A program made the translations under genes and the position numbers. Positions 28,934 through 37,776 of a DNA stretch of 64,000 nt are shown here, piece by piece (the stretch's first letter is position 1; every line of letters begins with the position of its first letter). Under the pieces are notes generated by a model. That model was not told where the DNA came from and searched no databases. It was given only the letters and a program-made list of their open reading frames with translations. The DNA is from an uncultured Shewanella sp. (GTDB lineage Bacteria; Pseudomonadota; Gammaproteobacteria; Enterobacterales; Shewanellaceae): the NCBI RefSeq assembly GCF_947497935.1, contig NZ_CANMIO010000010.1, forward strand, positions 62,001 through 126,000, written 5' to 3'.

Positions 28934-28949
28934 CGGCACGCAAATTGCT
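28934..28949 (+). promoter_or_regulatory. Sigma-54 promoter of flgT
   Basis: CGGCACGCAAATTGCT matches the RpoN consensus TGGCACG-N4-TTGC except for the first base, with exact GG-N10-GC spacing. It lies about 85 bases before flgT. Confidence 0.83.
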
Positions 28950-29033
28950 TAATACTAGGTTAAGCATTCAAGTTCGTCAGTTATCCGACATGCAATATCT
29001 TCGGCTATCAATTTCTAAAACTGGAAAGGTGAG

Positions 29034-30203
29034 ATGAAACCAGCGCAATATTTTACAATCGCACTCGTGTGCTTAGCGTCATCAGTAATGACTTTACCGG
29101 TTCAAGCAAAGTGGATCAGCGCCAGCGGTCAAGCCCAAATTAATGACAACAATGTCAATCAAGCTAGAGAGAACGCCATTCATCAAGCCATTAGCTATGC
29201 AACATTGCAATCTGGTGCGCGTTTTAGCAGTCAACAGACTGTCAAAAATGGCCAACTGGTTAACGACTCTTTTACCCTTAAGCAGCAAGCACAAAGCCAG
29301 AATGTTGAACTGGTGAGTGAGCTTATTGAAGACGGTCAAATCACGGTTAACGTACGCATCGATATGATTGAGCCGCTCAACGACACTTGCCAAGCCACTC
29401 AACTCAAAGCGGCAATCTTAATCCCTCAGGCATTGATTAAAGATAGAACCCAACTTAGATACGGCAACCTTGGCCTTTTCGAACAAAACCTATCTGAACG
29501 TCTCGCTAGCACCCTAGAGCAGAGCGCCAGTAACAGCTTTCCACTGACTCACGCCAATGAACGTTTAGACATAGATCAAGCCCTAGTGGATGTGCGCGGC
29601 TATCGCTTACCCAGCTGGCTAAGTGAAATCACCGACAGTCAGTATATTTTACTACCAGAGATCATCGATATCTCAACCGAGCCATTCACCACGACCTTGG
29701 GGCTTTGGGACAATGACCCTATGCGCAATTTCCATATTCGCGTCTCTTTGTTCCACGGCATCAGCGGCGAAAAAATCTGGAGCCAGCAATATAGCCAATC
29801 TGCAGAGTGGGAGTTTAAGCGTCAACAAACGGTAAATTCAAACAGTGAAAACTTCTGGAGCAGTGAGTACGGCCAAGCAATCGATCAAGTACTCGCCAAG
29901 GTGAGTCACGATATAGATAGCAGCCTTAACTGTCGCCCTTTACTGGGCCAGGTTGTTTCAAGACAAGCCAATAGAATCATCCTTAATCTGGGCAGGCGTC
30001 ATGGCATTCGCGTCGGTGATACCCTGCAGCTAGTATTACAACAAAATATGCCAGACAGGCTCGATAACATGCGCGCAGTAGCAGGTAAAAGCAAAGCAAG
30101 CATCACCATAGATCAAGTAACAGAAGAGAGCGCCACCGCAGTATTAGATGGCATAGCCGCATCGCTAAACATCCAAATCAATGACCTAGCGATAAAGCTA
30201 TAG
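29034..30203 (+). CDS. flgT: Flagellar H-ring periplasmic protein FlgT
   Basis: FlgT is a periplasmic protein of the H ring that supports motor-ring assembly in Vibrio-type polar flagella. The 389-residue precursor has a signal peptide ending LPVQA. It has three parts: an N-terminal domain (ENAIHQAISYATLQSGARFSS), a middle domain, and a C-terminal domain with LNLGRRHGIRVGDTLQLVLQ. AAAGGTGAG precedes the ATG. Together with flgO and flgP it completes the outer ring set. Confidence 0.93.
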   Translation: MKPAQYFTIALVCLASSVMTLPVQAKWISASGQAQINDNNVNQARENAIHQAISYATLQSGARFSSQQTVKNGQLVNDSFTLKQQAQSQNVELVSELIEDGQITVNVRIDMIEPLNDTCQATQLKAAILIPQALIKDRTQLRYGNLGLFEQNLSERLASTLEQSASNSFPLTHANERLDIDQALVDVRGYRLPSWLSEITDSQYILLPEIIDISTEPFTTTLGLWDNDPMRNFHIRVSLFHGISGEKIWSQQYSQSAEWEFKRQQTVNSNSENFWSSEYGQAIDQVLAKVSHDIDSSLNCRPLLGQVVSRQANRIILNLGRRHGIRVGDTLQLVLQQNMPDRLDNMRAVAGKSKASITIDQVTEESATAVLDGIAASLNIQINDLAIKL

Positions 30204-30379
30204 CTAAAGTATTGAGTAAAATTGCAGGCTCGTATGACAAGCAATAGCTACAAGCTAAAGCGAATTCATGACGATTAGCCTGCAAAACGCCCCGTTGCGA
30301 ACATTTATTAAGCAACTAAATTTAAAGACTTTTCATCAGCTCTTTTCATCTAGAGTAAAACCAGTATAATCACTCACGT

Positions 30380-30455
30380 CTCCCTATAGCTCAACAGGAT
30401 AGAGCAGTCGCCTCCTAAGCGATCGATCGGGGTTCGAGTCCCTGTGGGGAGACCA
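30380..30455 (+). tRNA. tRNA-Arg (anticodon CCU)
   Basis: A 76-base tRNA with encoded CCA. The acceptor arms CTCCCTA and TGGGGAG pair (one wobble), the discriminator is A, and the D-arm has TAGCTCAACAGGATAGAGC. The anticodon stem-loop GTCGC-CTCCTAA-GCGAT has anticodon CCU at 30414-30416. The T-arm is CGGGG-TTCGAGT-CCCTG. An eight-base inverted repeat (CATATACA/TGTATATG) overlaps the 3' end and could aid termination. tRNA-Arg(CCU) genes are common integration sites; no integrase is seen here. Confidence 0.96.
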
Positions 30456-30989
30456 TATACACTCCTTTGTATATGCAATTCAATAAGTTTTAGTCCGTTA
30501 CTCTCTGTTGTAACCAAGCTGCTTACGATATAAAATCCGTTTACTTCAGAGCAAGCGAAGTGATTAAGAGCGGACTCAGCAAAGCCTTATCGCTACAGGG
30601 CATAAGTATAAGTGGCTCTAATGACTATCCTCACAGGCTTAAGCGTTAGTAGTAACTACTCTTATGTTTATTCCTCTTAGAAGTCAGCATAGGAACTTTT
30701 TCTGTATCGCGCTGCACAGTTCGCTCCCTTAGAGTTATTCCAAAAACCAAACTTCAGAAACCGTTAAATCAAGCAAACCTGCGCTAGTTTTAGAGTTAGC
30801 AGATTCTGAACTCTCAATACCTCCCCAGAATACTTCCTTTATACCTAGGCTTAAAATCGCAGTAAGCACCTGGTTTATGCAAGCAGACCATGAGAAGCGC
30901 AATCCCCTTTAAAGATTATTAGCAAGATGTATCAGATATGCTTAAATAGATAACTAACCGACACATTGAAAATTGATTAGGGAAGCTCA
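30456..30989. other. Gene-free interval after tRNA-Arg
   Basis: About 530 bases with no convincing open frame on either strand. There is no integrase remnant, and I did not find a repeat of the tRNA 3' end nearby. The sequence is less repetitive than the flagellar gaps. A promoter for the following hydroxylase is presumably in the last 100 bases, but I cannot place it. Confidence 0.5.
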
Positions 30990-31820
30990 ATGATAGATGA
31001 GTTCTACAACATAATTGGAAATGTGGGAACAGCCCTACAGCACTTAATCTTCCCAATGCTATTTTTTTGCCTATTCGCCTACCTTCTTAAAAGAAAACAA
31101 GCAGTAACAGCATTTCGTACCAGCTTACCTAATAGTATTTTCAATATTAGTATCATGTGTTTTAACTTGATTTTTATCTCATTAATTTCGAATCACCTTA
31201 AGTGGCTATATTCGATAGATATTGGGGAAAGTTTATCTCAGATTTGGGCATCACTTCCAGAGTGGCTAGTGATTCTATCTGCGGTTTTTTGTGGTGACTT
31301 TATCGGCTATTGGCGGCACAGATTTGAGCATTCTCGAATACTCTGGCCTTCCCATGCTATGCATCATTCTGATACTCAAATGAGTTGGCTGACTCTACAA
31401 AGGTTTCATCCATTTAATCGCATATCTACACTGATTATTGATACGGGTTTATTAATGTGTCTAGGTTTTCCTCCCTATGCACTTGTCGCTAATAATCTTG
31501 TTCGTCACTATTATGGCTACTTTATCCATGCAGATCTGCCGTGGAATTATGGTGCGTGGAATAAAGTATTCGTATCACCAGTAATGCATCAATGGCATCA
31601 CGCCGCTGATCCTGCTGCCTACCATACTAATTTCGCAACTATATTCTCAATCTTTGACCGTGCTTTCGGTACATACAGAGTTCCAGGACTTTGTCATATT
31701 CCTCTTGGAGTATCTTACAATGTCGGAGGGAGTATTTTAGGTCAATTACTTTACCCCTTTAAACTAAGTTCTTATTTAAAAAAATCTGAGGCACCACAAC
31801 CAAAAAAAATCGATACTTAA
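30990..31820 (+). CDS. Fatty-acid hydroxylase / sterol desaturase superfamily membrane protein
   Basis: A 276-residue integral membrane protein with about four hydrophobic segments (near residues 17-33, 47-66, 90-107 and 150-168). It has the three histidine clusters of the di-iron hydroxylase family: HRFEH (110-114), HAMHH (122-126) and HQWHH (200-204). Such enzymes hydroxylate or desaturate lipid substrates using O2; the substrate is unknown here. GGGAAG precedes the ATG. It is a lone gene between the tRNA and a convergent transporter. Confidence 0.85.
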   Translation: MIDEFYNIIGNVGTALQHLIFPMLFFCLFAYLLKRKQAVTAFRTSLPNSIFNISIMCFNLIFISLISNHLKWLYSIDIGESLSQIWASLPEWLVILSAVFCGDFIGYWRHRFEHSRILWPSHAMHHSDTQMSWLTLQRFHPFNRISTLIIDTGLLMCLGFPPYALVANNLVRHYYGYFIHADLPWNYGAWNKVFVSPVMHQWHHAADPAAYHTNFATIFSIFDRAFGTYRVPGLCHIPLGVSYNVGGSILGQLLYPFKLSSYLKKSEAPQPKKIDT

Positions 31821-31959
31821 TGCAGCTGGCAGCTATCTCCTTTCCCTTTCGTTCTCAGAGAGCTGTCCTATCTCTACTTTTTACATGTGCACTTACACAC
31901 GCAATTATACTAGCTGCCACATTGCCATTTACACTATCCGCCATACCATCAGTAACCCA

Positions 31960-33213
31960 TTAATCTTTCTGCCACTTATCCACCACTAGCGCAGCGATGA
32001 TGTCACCCTCAACGTTAACGGCTGTGCGGAAGGTATCAAGTGGTCTCTCGATAATCAGCAAGATTGCGATAGCTTCTAAGGGGATCCCTGCGGCTAATAG
32101 CACTAACTGCATTCCCGACATCGAGCCCGATGGCATGCCTGGGGCGCCGATGGAAGACACCATCGCCATGATAAAAATCATCACCATACCTGTTGTCGTC
32201 ATATCTACACCAAACAGTTGCGCGAGAAATATAGCGGCGACCCCTTCAAATAACGCGGTACCGTCCATATTCATCACCGAACCTAAGGGCAGCACCATGC
32301 TACTGGTAGAAGGTGATACCCCTAGCTCCTCAGCACTTCGCATCGACAAAGGTAGAGTCGCTGCGCTCGATGAGGTCGCAAAGGCCATCGCTAACGGCGC
32401 GCTAATGCCTTTAAACAGGGTAGTTATTTTAATCCCAGTGAACAACTTAGCTAGGCTAGGTAATACCACCAGCCCATGGATCATGGTTAATACAAAAACT
32501 AAAAGTGCAAATAGGGCTAATTGACTAAATAGCGCCTCGCCTCCCGTGAGGGAAAACTCGAATACGATGGCAAATATTGCCAAAGGGGATAGGCGAATAA
32601 TACCGCCAATCATGGCGTTAATGCCCTTGTTAAGACCCGATATCACCTCAAACAGCGGGTGCTTTTCTGGCAACGCCGTTAACAGTGCGATGCCAAACAT
32701 AATTGAAAACACCACCACCGCGAGCAGGTTTCCATCTGAGATTGCAGCAACCGGATTAGTTAACGCCATATTCAGCAGCTTAGTGGCAATGGCCCCGCCC
32801 GATGCAGCCTGCTCGCCAATAAGCCTAGTCCCTTCGGCTAGAGGCACTGGCTGAGTTAAAGGTTGCCACTCAGGCAAAAATAACGCAGCCCCCAAACCGA
32901 GACTTATCGCTATCGTGGTGGTGAAGGTGTAAAAGCCAAGCGTACGCAATCCCAATGTTTTTAATTTAGTTATCGCGCCTATGTTACTTATCCCTTCGAT
33001 AAGCGACAGCATCACCATTATGCCTACAACCATCTTAAGCAAACCGATATATACGGTTTTACCCAGCATCAAAAATTGATACCAAGCTTGCTGTCCAACT
33101 TCAGCTATCGCGTTAGGTTGAGCAAGAGAGGTTAGCGAGGTTGCGAATAACCATGCTGCGGCCGCTGCTATGATTAACTGCAGTGGCAAAGAACTGCGAA
33201 TTTTATTCCACAT
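31960..33213 (-). CDS. Dicarboxylate/amino acid:cation symporter (DAACS/SLC1 family)
   Basis: A 417-residue membrane transporter with eight or so hydrophobic helices. The signature loops of the glutamate-transporter fold are present: a serine-rich hairpin FATSSSAATLPLSMR, the NMDGTALFEG motif (binds Na+ and substrate) and GAPGMPSGSMSGMQLVLLAAG. The family takes up glutamate, aspartate, serine or dicarboxylates with Na+ or H+; specificity cannot be set by eye. The ATG at 33213 is preferred over a TTG 12 bases earlier because GGAAT lies well placed before it. Confidence 0.92.
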   Translation of the reverse strand: MWNKIRSSLPLQLIIAAAAAWLFATSLTSLAQPNAIAEVGQQAWYQFLMLGKTVYIGLLKMVVGIMVMLSLIEGISNIGAITKLKTLGLRTLGFYTFTTTIAISLGLGAALFLPEWQPLTQPVPLAEGTRLIGEQAASGGAIATKLLNMALTNPVAAISDGNLLAVVVFSIMFGIALLTALPEKHPLFEVISGLNKGINAMIGGIIRLSPLAIFAIVFEFSLTGGEALFSQLALFALLVFVLTMIHGLVVLPSLAKLFTGIKITTLFKGISAPLAMAFATSSSAATLPLSMRSAEELGVSPSTSSMVLPLGSVMNMDGTALFEGVAAIFLAQLFGVDMTTTGMVMIFIMAMVSSIGAPGMPSGSMSGMQLVLLAAGIPLEAIAILLIIERPLDTFRTAVNVEGDIIAALVVDKWQKD

Positions 33214-33637
33214 GGGGCATTCCAAATTGACTTAATGGGTTAACGGGCTATGAACCATTGCTCTATAACGGTTAGGGTTAAACAACTGACGAATAGCGAG
33301 TCAATCGCAGTTAAAACTATTGCGCGCCTAATGAGCGAATCTAATAAATGAGTCTAATGAGTGAGTCGGGGGCGGGATTATAGGGAATAATGAAGAAATG
33401 ATAATTATCTGATTTAGTAATTTACTATTACTCGCTGGTAATAATTAATTTATATGTATTTGAATTTACTGCGTATGGCCTGCTATTAGTCTTATAGAAA
33501 AGTAGATTAAACAGCTGCGAGTCTCAGTATCATTGTTCATTCACTGGCGTGTTTGATGCAATGATACTGATTTACCATCTAATCTAGATGGCTCTCAAAC
33601 TCTCAACTGCTTATGCTGGCTGCTATTGAGCATGCAA
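33214..33637. other. Intergenic region with a long inverted repeat
   Basis: About 420 bases without a gene. The clear element is an inverted repeat: TCAGTATCATTG at 33524-33535 and CAATGATACTGA at 33559-33570, twelve bases perfect with a 23-base spacer. It lies after the methyltransferase stop and before the symporter promoter. It lacks a T-run, so it is either a large hairpin in the methyltransferase mRNA or an operator. An AT-rich stretch at 33400-33460 may hold the symporter promoter. Confidence 0.55.
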
Positions 33638-34390
33638 TTAGATTTTTACACAGGCAAATATGGCATTGCCGGAGACACCATCCCAAGGCATTAATCTGTC
33701 ATAGTCATGCTCAAGAATATGCACTTCAAAGTAAGGCTGCAGAAGTAATTGTAATTCTGCAAAACCGATTGCAACCATAGGATGCTCATCTTGCCAAGAC
33801 TGAGTGGTATCACCCGTTGTTTTTTGTATGCTGAGTTTCAGTGCCTGCTTCTCACCCATTCCCGAGTAATACCAACCTGAGCTAAATACAAACTGACTAT
33901 CTTCGTGAACTGCGCTATGGCTAACCACTGAACTGTTGTCAATTCTGCTCTTCTTGACAGAATTAAAACAAAACATGCCACCAGGGCTCAGCGCTTTATG
34001 TACGCTGCGAATACACTCTTTTAGCTTTTCAATTCCATCGCTGTAGTGAATTGAATAGAGAAAACAGGTGATCAGATCCAATGGCTCATCGACCGTGAAG
34101 TTCGCCATATCATGACAGACAAACTCGGCATCGGGGCAGCGTAACTTGGCAATATCTAGCATAGGCTGGTTGATATCGAGCCCGGTACTTTGATAGCCAT
34201 TTTCAATAAAATATTGAACGTGCGGCCCTGTACCACAGGCCAAGTCTAGGTGACGTACACCTCTGTTTCCGAATAGCTGATGCAGACGGCGTATACAGTC
34301 ACTCTGTGCCTGATAGTTAATGTCGGCACACATTAAATCATAATAACCAGACAGGTCAGTGTATAAGGCATTGGTTTGCGTTGTAAGCAA
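33638..34390 (-). CDS. Class I SAM-dependent methyltransferase
   Basis: A 250-residue protein with the SAM motif HLDLACGTGPHVQYFIENGY, followed by DINQPMLDIAKLRCPDAEF and ITCFLYSIHYSDGIEKL. It is a small-molecule class methyltransferase, with no clue to substrate. The start shown is TTG at 34390 without a good ribosome-binding site; the next ATG (codon 20) would cut a region that looks like family sequence (LYTDLSGYYDLM), so TTG is kept with doubt. It is not co-directional with the neighbouring sugar genes. Confidence 0.8.
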   Translation of the reverse strand: MLTTQTNALYTDLSGYYDLMCADINYQAQSDCIRRLHQLFGNRGVRHLDLACGTGPHVQYFIENGYQSTGLDINQPMLDIAKLRCPDAEFVCHDMANFTVDEPLDLITCFLYSIHYSDGIEKLKECIRSVHKALSPGGMFCFNSVKKSRIDNSSVVSHSAVHEDSQFVFSSGWYYSGMGEKQALKLSIQKTTGDTTQSWQDEHPMVAIGFAELQLLLQPYFEVHILEHDYDRLMPWDGVSGNAIFACVKI

Positions 34391-34824
34391 GGGGGTTTAC
34401 CGTGAATTTTTTGGGTGGCGCATACTATACTAATTGCTCAAATTTGCGAAGCAGATAATTGAGCGCTTTTAGCACAGTTCTCAATTTCACTAAATTAGCG
34501 CCAGAACATCCTAGAAGTTTGCGTCCACAGGGTTAGCGTCTGCGACTCCTTCCCCGACTAGAAATACAGTAACTTGACCTATGAGACTGCTTGTTATTTA
34601 ACGGTTCACGCTTGAGTAAAAACAGGCTAAATCACGACGAAAGGCGGTCGATAAATAAAAATCCCCAACGCTTATTGGTAATCGGATAGATTCTCGGCTG
34701 CCAATGCCTTAGGTTGTGGTATTCTCACTTGGCTGAGCTTAAATTTACCGAGCCTAGTAAACTAAACAGTAACAGAACTAAAACTGCTTTCAATTGTTCC
34801 TCGAAAATAGGAAATTATAATTCT
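34391..34824. other. Gap between methyltransferase and NeuB-like gene
   Basis: About 430 bases between divergent genes. An open frame continues in from 34714 but looks non-coding until the ATG at 34825. I see no recognisable sigma-54 or sigma-28 site and no strong hairpin. Promoters for both flanking genes must be here. Confidence 0.45.
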
Positions 34825-35694
34825 ATGAGTCACCCCCTATTTATTGCAGAAGTCTCTAGTAATCACCACAAAAGCTTAGATCGCTGTATCGAGTTTATTG
34901 AAACCTCAGCAGCAATTGGCTGCGATGCCGTCAAATTCCAACTTTTTAAAATTGATGAGTTGTTTTCGCCTGAGATCCTTGAAAAAAGCGCGATGCACCG
35001 AGACCGAAGAGAGTGGGAACTCCCGGTCGAGTTTATTCCAGCACTACGGGAAGCCTGTGAGCACTTTAATATTCAGTTTTCCTGTACGCCTTTCTATCTA
35101 AAGGCCGTAAAAGAACTAGAACCTTACGTGCATTTTTTCAAAATCGCATCTTATGAGCTGCTTTGGACAGACTTGCTCATCGAGTGTGCCAAAACTAAAT
35201 TGCCCATTGTCATCTCGAGTGGCATGGCAACCATTGAAGAAATTGATACAGCAATCGCCACCTTGAAGGAACACGGCGCAGAAGATATCACCCTACTCCA
35301 CTGTGTTTCTGCTTATCCCACTCCTGAAGAACAGTGTAACTTAGCCGTGCTACAGAGCTTTAGAGAGCGATATGGCGTCAAAGTCGGTTGGTCTGATCAT
35401 ACGGTATCACCAGCGGTGCTCAATCGCGCGATTCATCGCTGGCAGGCCGACACCATTGAATTTCACCTCGATCTTGATGAGCAAGGCGCAGAATACGCCG
35501 CAGGACACTGCTGGTTACCGCAACAGATTGCCCCAGTTATTCGAGGTGCAAAACTGATAGATGCTATTGATGGTAACCCTATTAAACAGTTTGTACCCTG
35601 TGAAACTTCAGATAGAGAGTGGCGCGCCGATCCCGATGATGGTTTACGCCCTTTTAAACAGATCCGTGAAAGCTTTCAGGGAGATAACGCTTAA
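34825..35694 (+). CDS. NeuB/PseI-type nonulosonic acid synthase lacking the SAF domain
   Basis: NeuB enzymes condense phosphoenolpyruvate with a six-carbon amino sugar to give a nine-carbon nonulosonic acid. The 289-residue product has the TIM-barrel motifs FIAEVSSNHHKSL, GCDAVKFQLFK, FSCTPFYLKAV, FKIASYELLW, PIVISSGMATIEEI and LLHCVSAYPTPEEQ. The C-terminal SAF (antifreeze-like) domain of canonical NeuB/PseI (about 340-350 residues) is absent; the frame ends cleanly with no frameshift evident. I chose the ATG at 34825 since AGGA precedes it. It is the only NeuB homologue in the window, so it is likely the synthase for the locus. Confidence 0.83.
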   Translation: MSHPLFIAEVSSNHHKSLDRCIEFIETSAAIGCDAVKFQLFKIDELFSPEILEKSAMHRDRREWELPVEFIPALREACEHFNIQFSCTPFYLKAVKELEPYVHFFKIASYELLWTDLLIECAKTKLPIVISSGMATIEEIDTAIATLKEHGAEDITLLHCVSAYPTPEEQCNLAVLQSFRERYGVKVGWSDHTVSPAVLNRAIHRWQADTIEFHLDLDEQGAEYAAGHCWLPQQIAPVIRGAKLIDAIDGNPIKQFVPCETSDREWRADPDDGLRPFKQIRESFQGDNA

Positions 35695-35749
35695 CGAAAT
35701 AGTTTTCAGGGGGGGAGCTCTACTACGAGACGGAGCTTGTTCCTAACAA

Positions 35750-35777
35750 AAAGCCCTTATCACTGCTTAAGGGCTTT
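35750..35777. terminator. Bidirectional terminator between NeuB-like and ATP-grasp genes
   Basis: AAAGCCCTTA and TAAGGGCTTT form a ten-base stem with an eight-base loop between two convergent genes. A-rich and T-rich flanks allow use in either direction. Confidence 0.8.
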
Positions 35778-35787
35778 CATGTTAACG

Positions 35788-37020
35788 CTATAGGGTTGAG
35801 ACTTTTAAGGTGTCATACACCCAGTTTACTCTCTGCTCCAATTGCTGACGATTATCGGCGGTGACGATAAAGACTCCGAACCGACTCGCGTGACTGGTGG
35901 TTTCAGGTACCACGTCACCCACTTGATACCAGATCTCAAGCTTCTTAACAAAGTCTTCAGCTTGAATAGTTTCAATTCCCGAGATCGACGTGACTTTTCC
36001 AGGCTTTGGAAAGAAGTAACGATTCGCTACCGCTTGGTCGATAATTGGAGTTAGCTTCTCTAACTCAGGAGGTTCACCTAAGGCAATTTTGAGCGCCGCT
36101 TCTACGTAATTAATCCCTAAGCCTAAAGGAACCAGGCTTTCAGAAAAATCACCACCGCTTAGACGAGTTGCAACCTCAATAATTTTCGGTCCAACATCGG
36201 TATAAACGATATCTCCTTTGATAACGCCATCTGTCAGACCAAGAGCTAAAGCTGCTTGCTCAATTAAGGCTTCAACTTTAGCTCTTTTTTCACCTTGAAT
36301 TAAACTTGGCTGCCAACCACCATTTTCAATAATATTAGGTGCAAAGCGACTTAACATTTCGTAGTTACGATCGACATAACCTGGTGTATAGGCTTGTCCT
36401 CTATACATGATGGTCTCAGTGCTTATTTGAGGCCCTGCAAGATACTCCTCCACCATAACTTCACCAGCAAAAGACTCACTTTTCGCCTTGTCATAAAGCG
36501 CTGATAAATCCGAGTCCTGTGTCAGTAAAAACACCCCTCTGGCACCGGAGCGATCGAGTGGTTTGATGATTAACGGTAGCCCTCTTTTAGCTGCTATATC
36601 CGCCAAATGCTCGGCACTTTCTAATAAGCAAAACCAAGGAATGGCAATACCATGATGCTCAAAGCATTGCTTCATCTTAAGCTTATTGGTGGTAACCATT
36701 GCCGCTTCGATTGGAATATGTGGCACCTGAATATGTTCAGCCAGCTGAGCGACATATTGTGATATATCGCTGCCCATGACGCACACGGCATCAATTTTTC
36801 GATGCCGCTCTTGGTAGTCATCGACAAAAGCTTTTAAGGCTACTAAGTCCATGGTACTGACAACAGCATAATCATCGGCAATCGCAAACCCGGGAGATTC
36901 CGGGTTTGCATCGACAACGACCGTGTGTAAGCCCATCTTGTTCGCTGTTTTGATCAAAAATAGCTGATCACGACTGCCACCAAGTAGCAATACTGTTTTA
37001 TGACATTTGGTTAGCGACAT
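35788..37020 (-). CDS. ATP-grasp carboxylate-amine ligase-like protein
   Basis: A 410-residue ATP-grasp protein: an N-terminal Rossmann-like part (VLLLGGSRDQLFLIKTA), an ATP-binding core (LPLIIKPLDRSGARGVFLL; VMVEEYLAGPQIS) and IIEVATRLSGGDFSE near the metal site, then a C-terminal extension. The family joins a carboxylate, activated as acyl-phosphate, to an amine. In this operon (SDR upstream by three bases) it could attach an acyl group to the free amine of the PseC product, in place of the missing PseH. That is inference; an amino acid ligase role elsewhere is possible. The gene is last in the operon and a terminator follows. Confidence 0.82.
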   Translation of the reverse strand: MSLTKCHKTVLLLGGSRDQLFLIKTANKMGLHTVVVDANPESPGFAIADDYAVVSTMDLVALKAFVDDYQERHRKIDAVCVMGSDISQYVAQLAEHIQVPHIPIEAAMVTTNKLKMKQCFEHHGIAIPWFCLLESAEHLADIAAKRGLPLIIKPLDRSGARGVFLLTQDSDLSALYDKAKSESFAGEVMVEEYLAGPQISTETIMYRGQAYTPGYVDRNYEMLSRFAPNIIENGGWQPSLIQGEKRAKVEALIEQAALALGLTDGVIKGDIVYTDVGPKIIEVATRLSGGDFSESLVPLGLGINYVEAALKIALGEPPELEKLTPIIDQAVANRYFFPKPGKVTSISGIETIQAEDFVKKLEIWYQVGDVVPETTSHASRFGVFIVTADNRQQLEQRVNWVYDTLKVSTL

Positions 37021-37023
37021 CCA

Positions 37024-37776
37024 TTAAGCTCCTAAAATGGCGCCGCCACTCACGGCGAGTACCTGAGCCGTCATATACTGTTGCTCATCAGACGCCAGCA
37101 TCACACAAGCACTGGTGATATCTTCCATACGAGCCGCCTTCTTTAGCAATGTCATATCGATCACTTTTTGCCCCGCAGGACTATCTATCTCATCAGCGGT
37201 TTGATCTGTACGAACAATCCCTGGCGCGACGGCATTAACAAGAATATTGTGCTCTGCACCATATCGTGCAATCACCTTAGTTAAGCTATTGAGCCCTGCT
37301 TTAGATACCGCATAGTGAACCGTTTTAGGACCATGGTATTGTCCGGCTACAGATGAAATATTGATAATGCGACCGCCCTGCTGCGCTTGCATGTAAGGGA
37401 ACACTTCTTGGCAACAGATAAAAGGTCCTTTAAGATTCACTCCCATTATCTCGTCCCAAGCTTCATCGGTCACTTCATCAAACCAACCGCGCTTATTGAT
37501 CCCGGCATTGTTGACCAAGATATCGATCTTTCCAAAAGCGGCTACAGCCTGTTCGAATAGCTGCTTTATCTCTGCTCGCTCGGTAACATCAGCCTTAATA
37601 GCTATGGCATTGTATCCATCCAGATTAAGCTTATCGGCTAACGCCTTAGCTTGCTCTTCACTATGGACATAATTGATCACGACCTTGGCTCCTTGAGCGC
37701 AATACTCCTGTGCGATCGCGGCACCAATGCCTCTTGAAGATCCAGTTATAACCGCGACTTTACCGGCTAAACGCAT
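37024..37776 (-). CDS. Short-chain dehydrogenase/reductase
   Basis: A 250-residue classical SDR: nucleotide-binding TGSSRGIG (11-18), NNAG (89-92), catalytic Ser141/142, Tyr155 and Lys159 (YAVSK). It is closest in style to 3-oxoacyl-ACP or sugar/polyol reductases of the FabG type. Its ATG overlaps the stop codon of the DXS-like gene (TGATG), so translation is coupled. I infer it reduces the keto product of the upstream thiamine-diphosphate enzyme. Substrate and cofactor are not determined by the sequence. Confidence 0.85.
   Translation of the reverse strand: MRLAGKVAVITGSSRGIGAAIAQEYCAQGAKVVINYVHSEEQAKALADKLNLDGYNAIAIKADVTERAEIKQLFEQAVAAFGKIDILVNNAGINKRGWFDEVTDEAWDEIMGVNLKGPFICCQEVFPYMQAQQGGRIINISSVAGQYHGPKTVHYAVSKAGLNSLTKVIARYGAEHNILVNAVAPGIVRTDQTADEIDSPAGQKVIDMTLLKKAARMEDITSACVMLASDEQQYMTAQVLAVSGGAILGA

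Noticed and set aside
30380..30989. Integrated island with integrase at tRNA-Arg
   Set aside because: No integrase, no recombinase remnant and no direct repeat of the tRNA end were found within reach.
31997..32524. 175-codon plus-strand frame within the symporter gene
   Set aside because: It is antisense to the conserved DAACS motifs on the minus strand.
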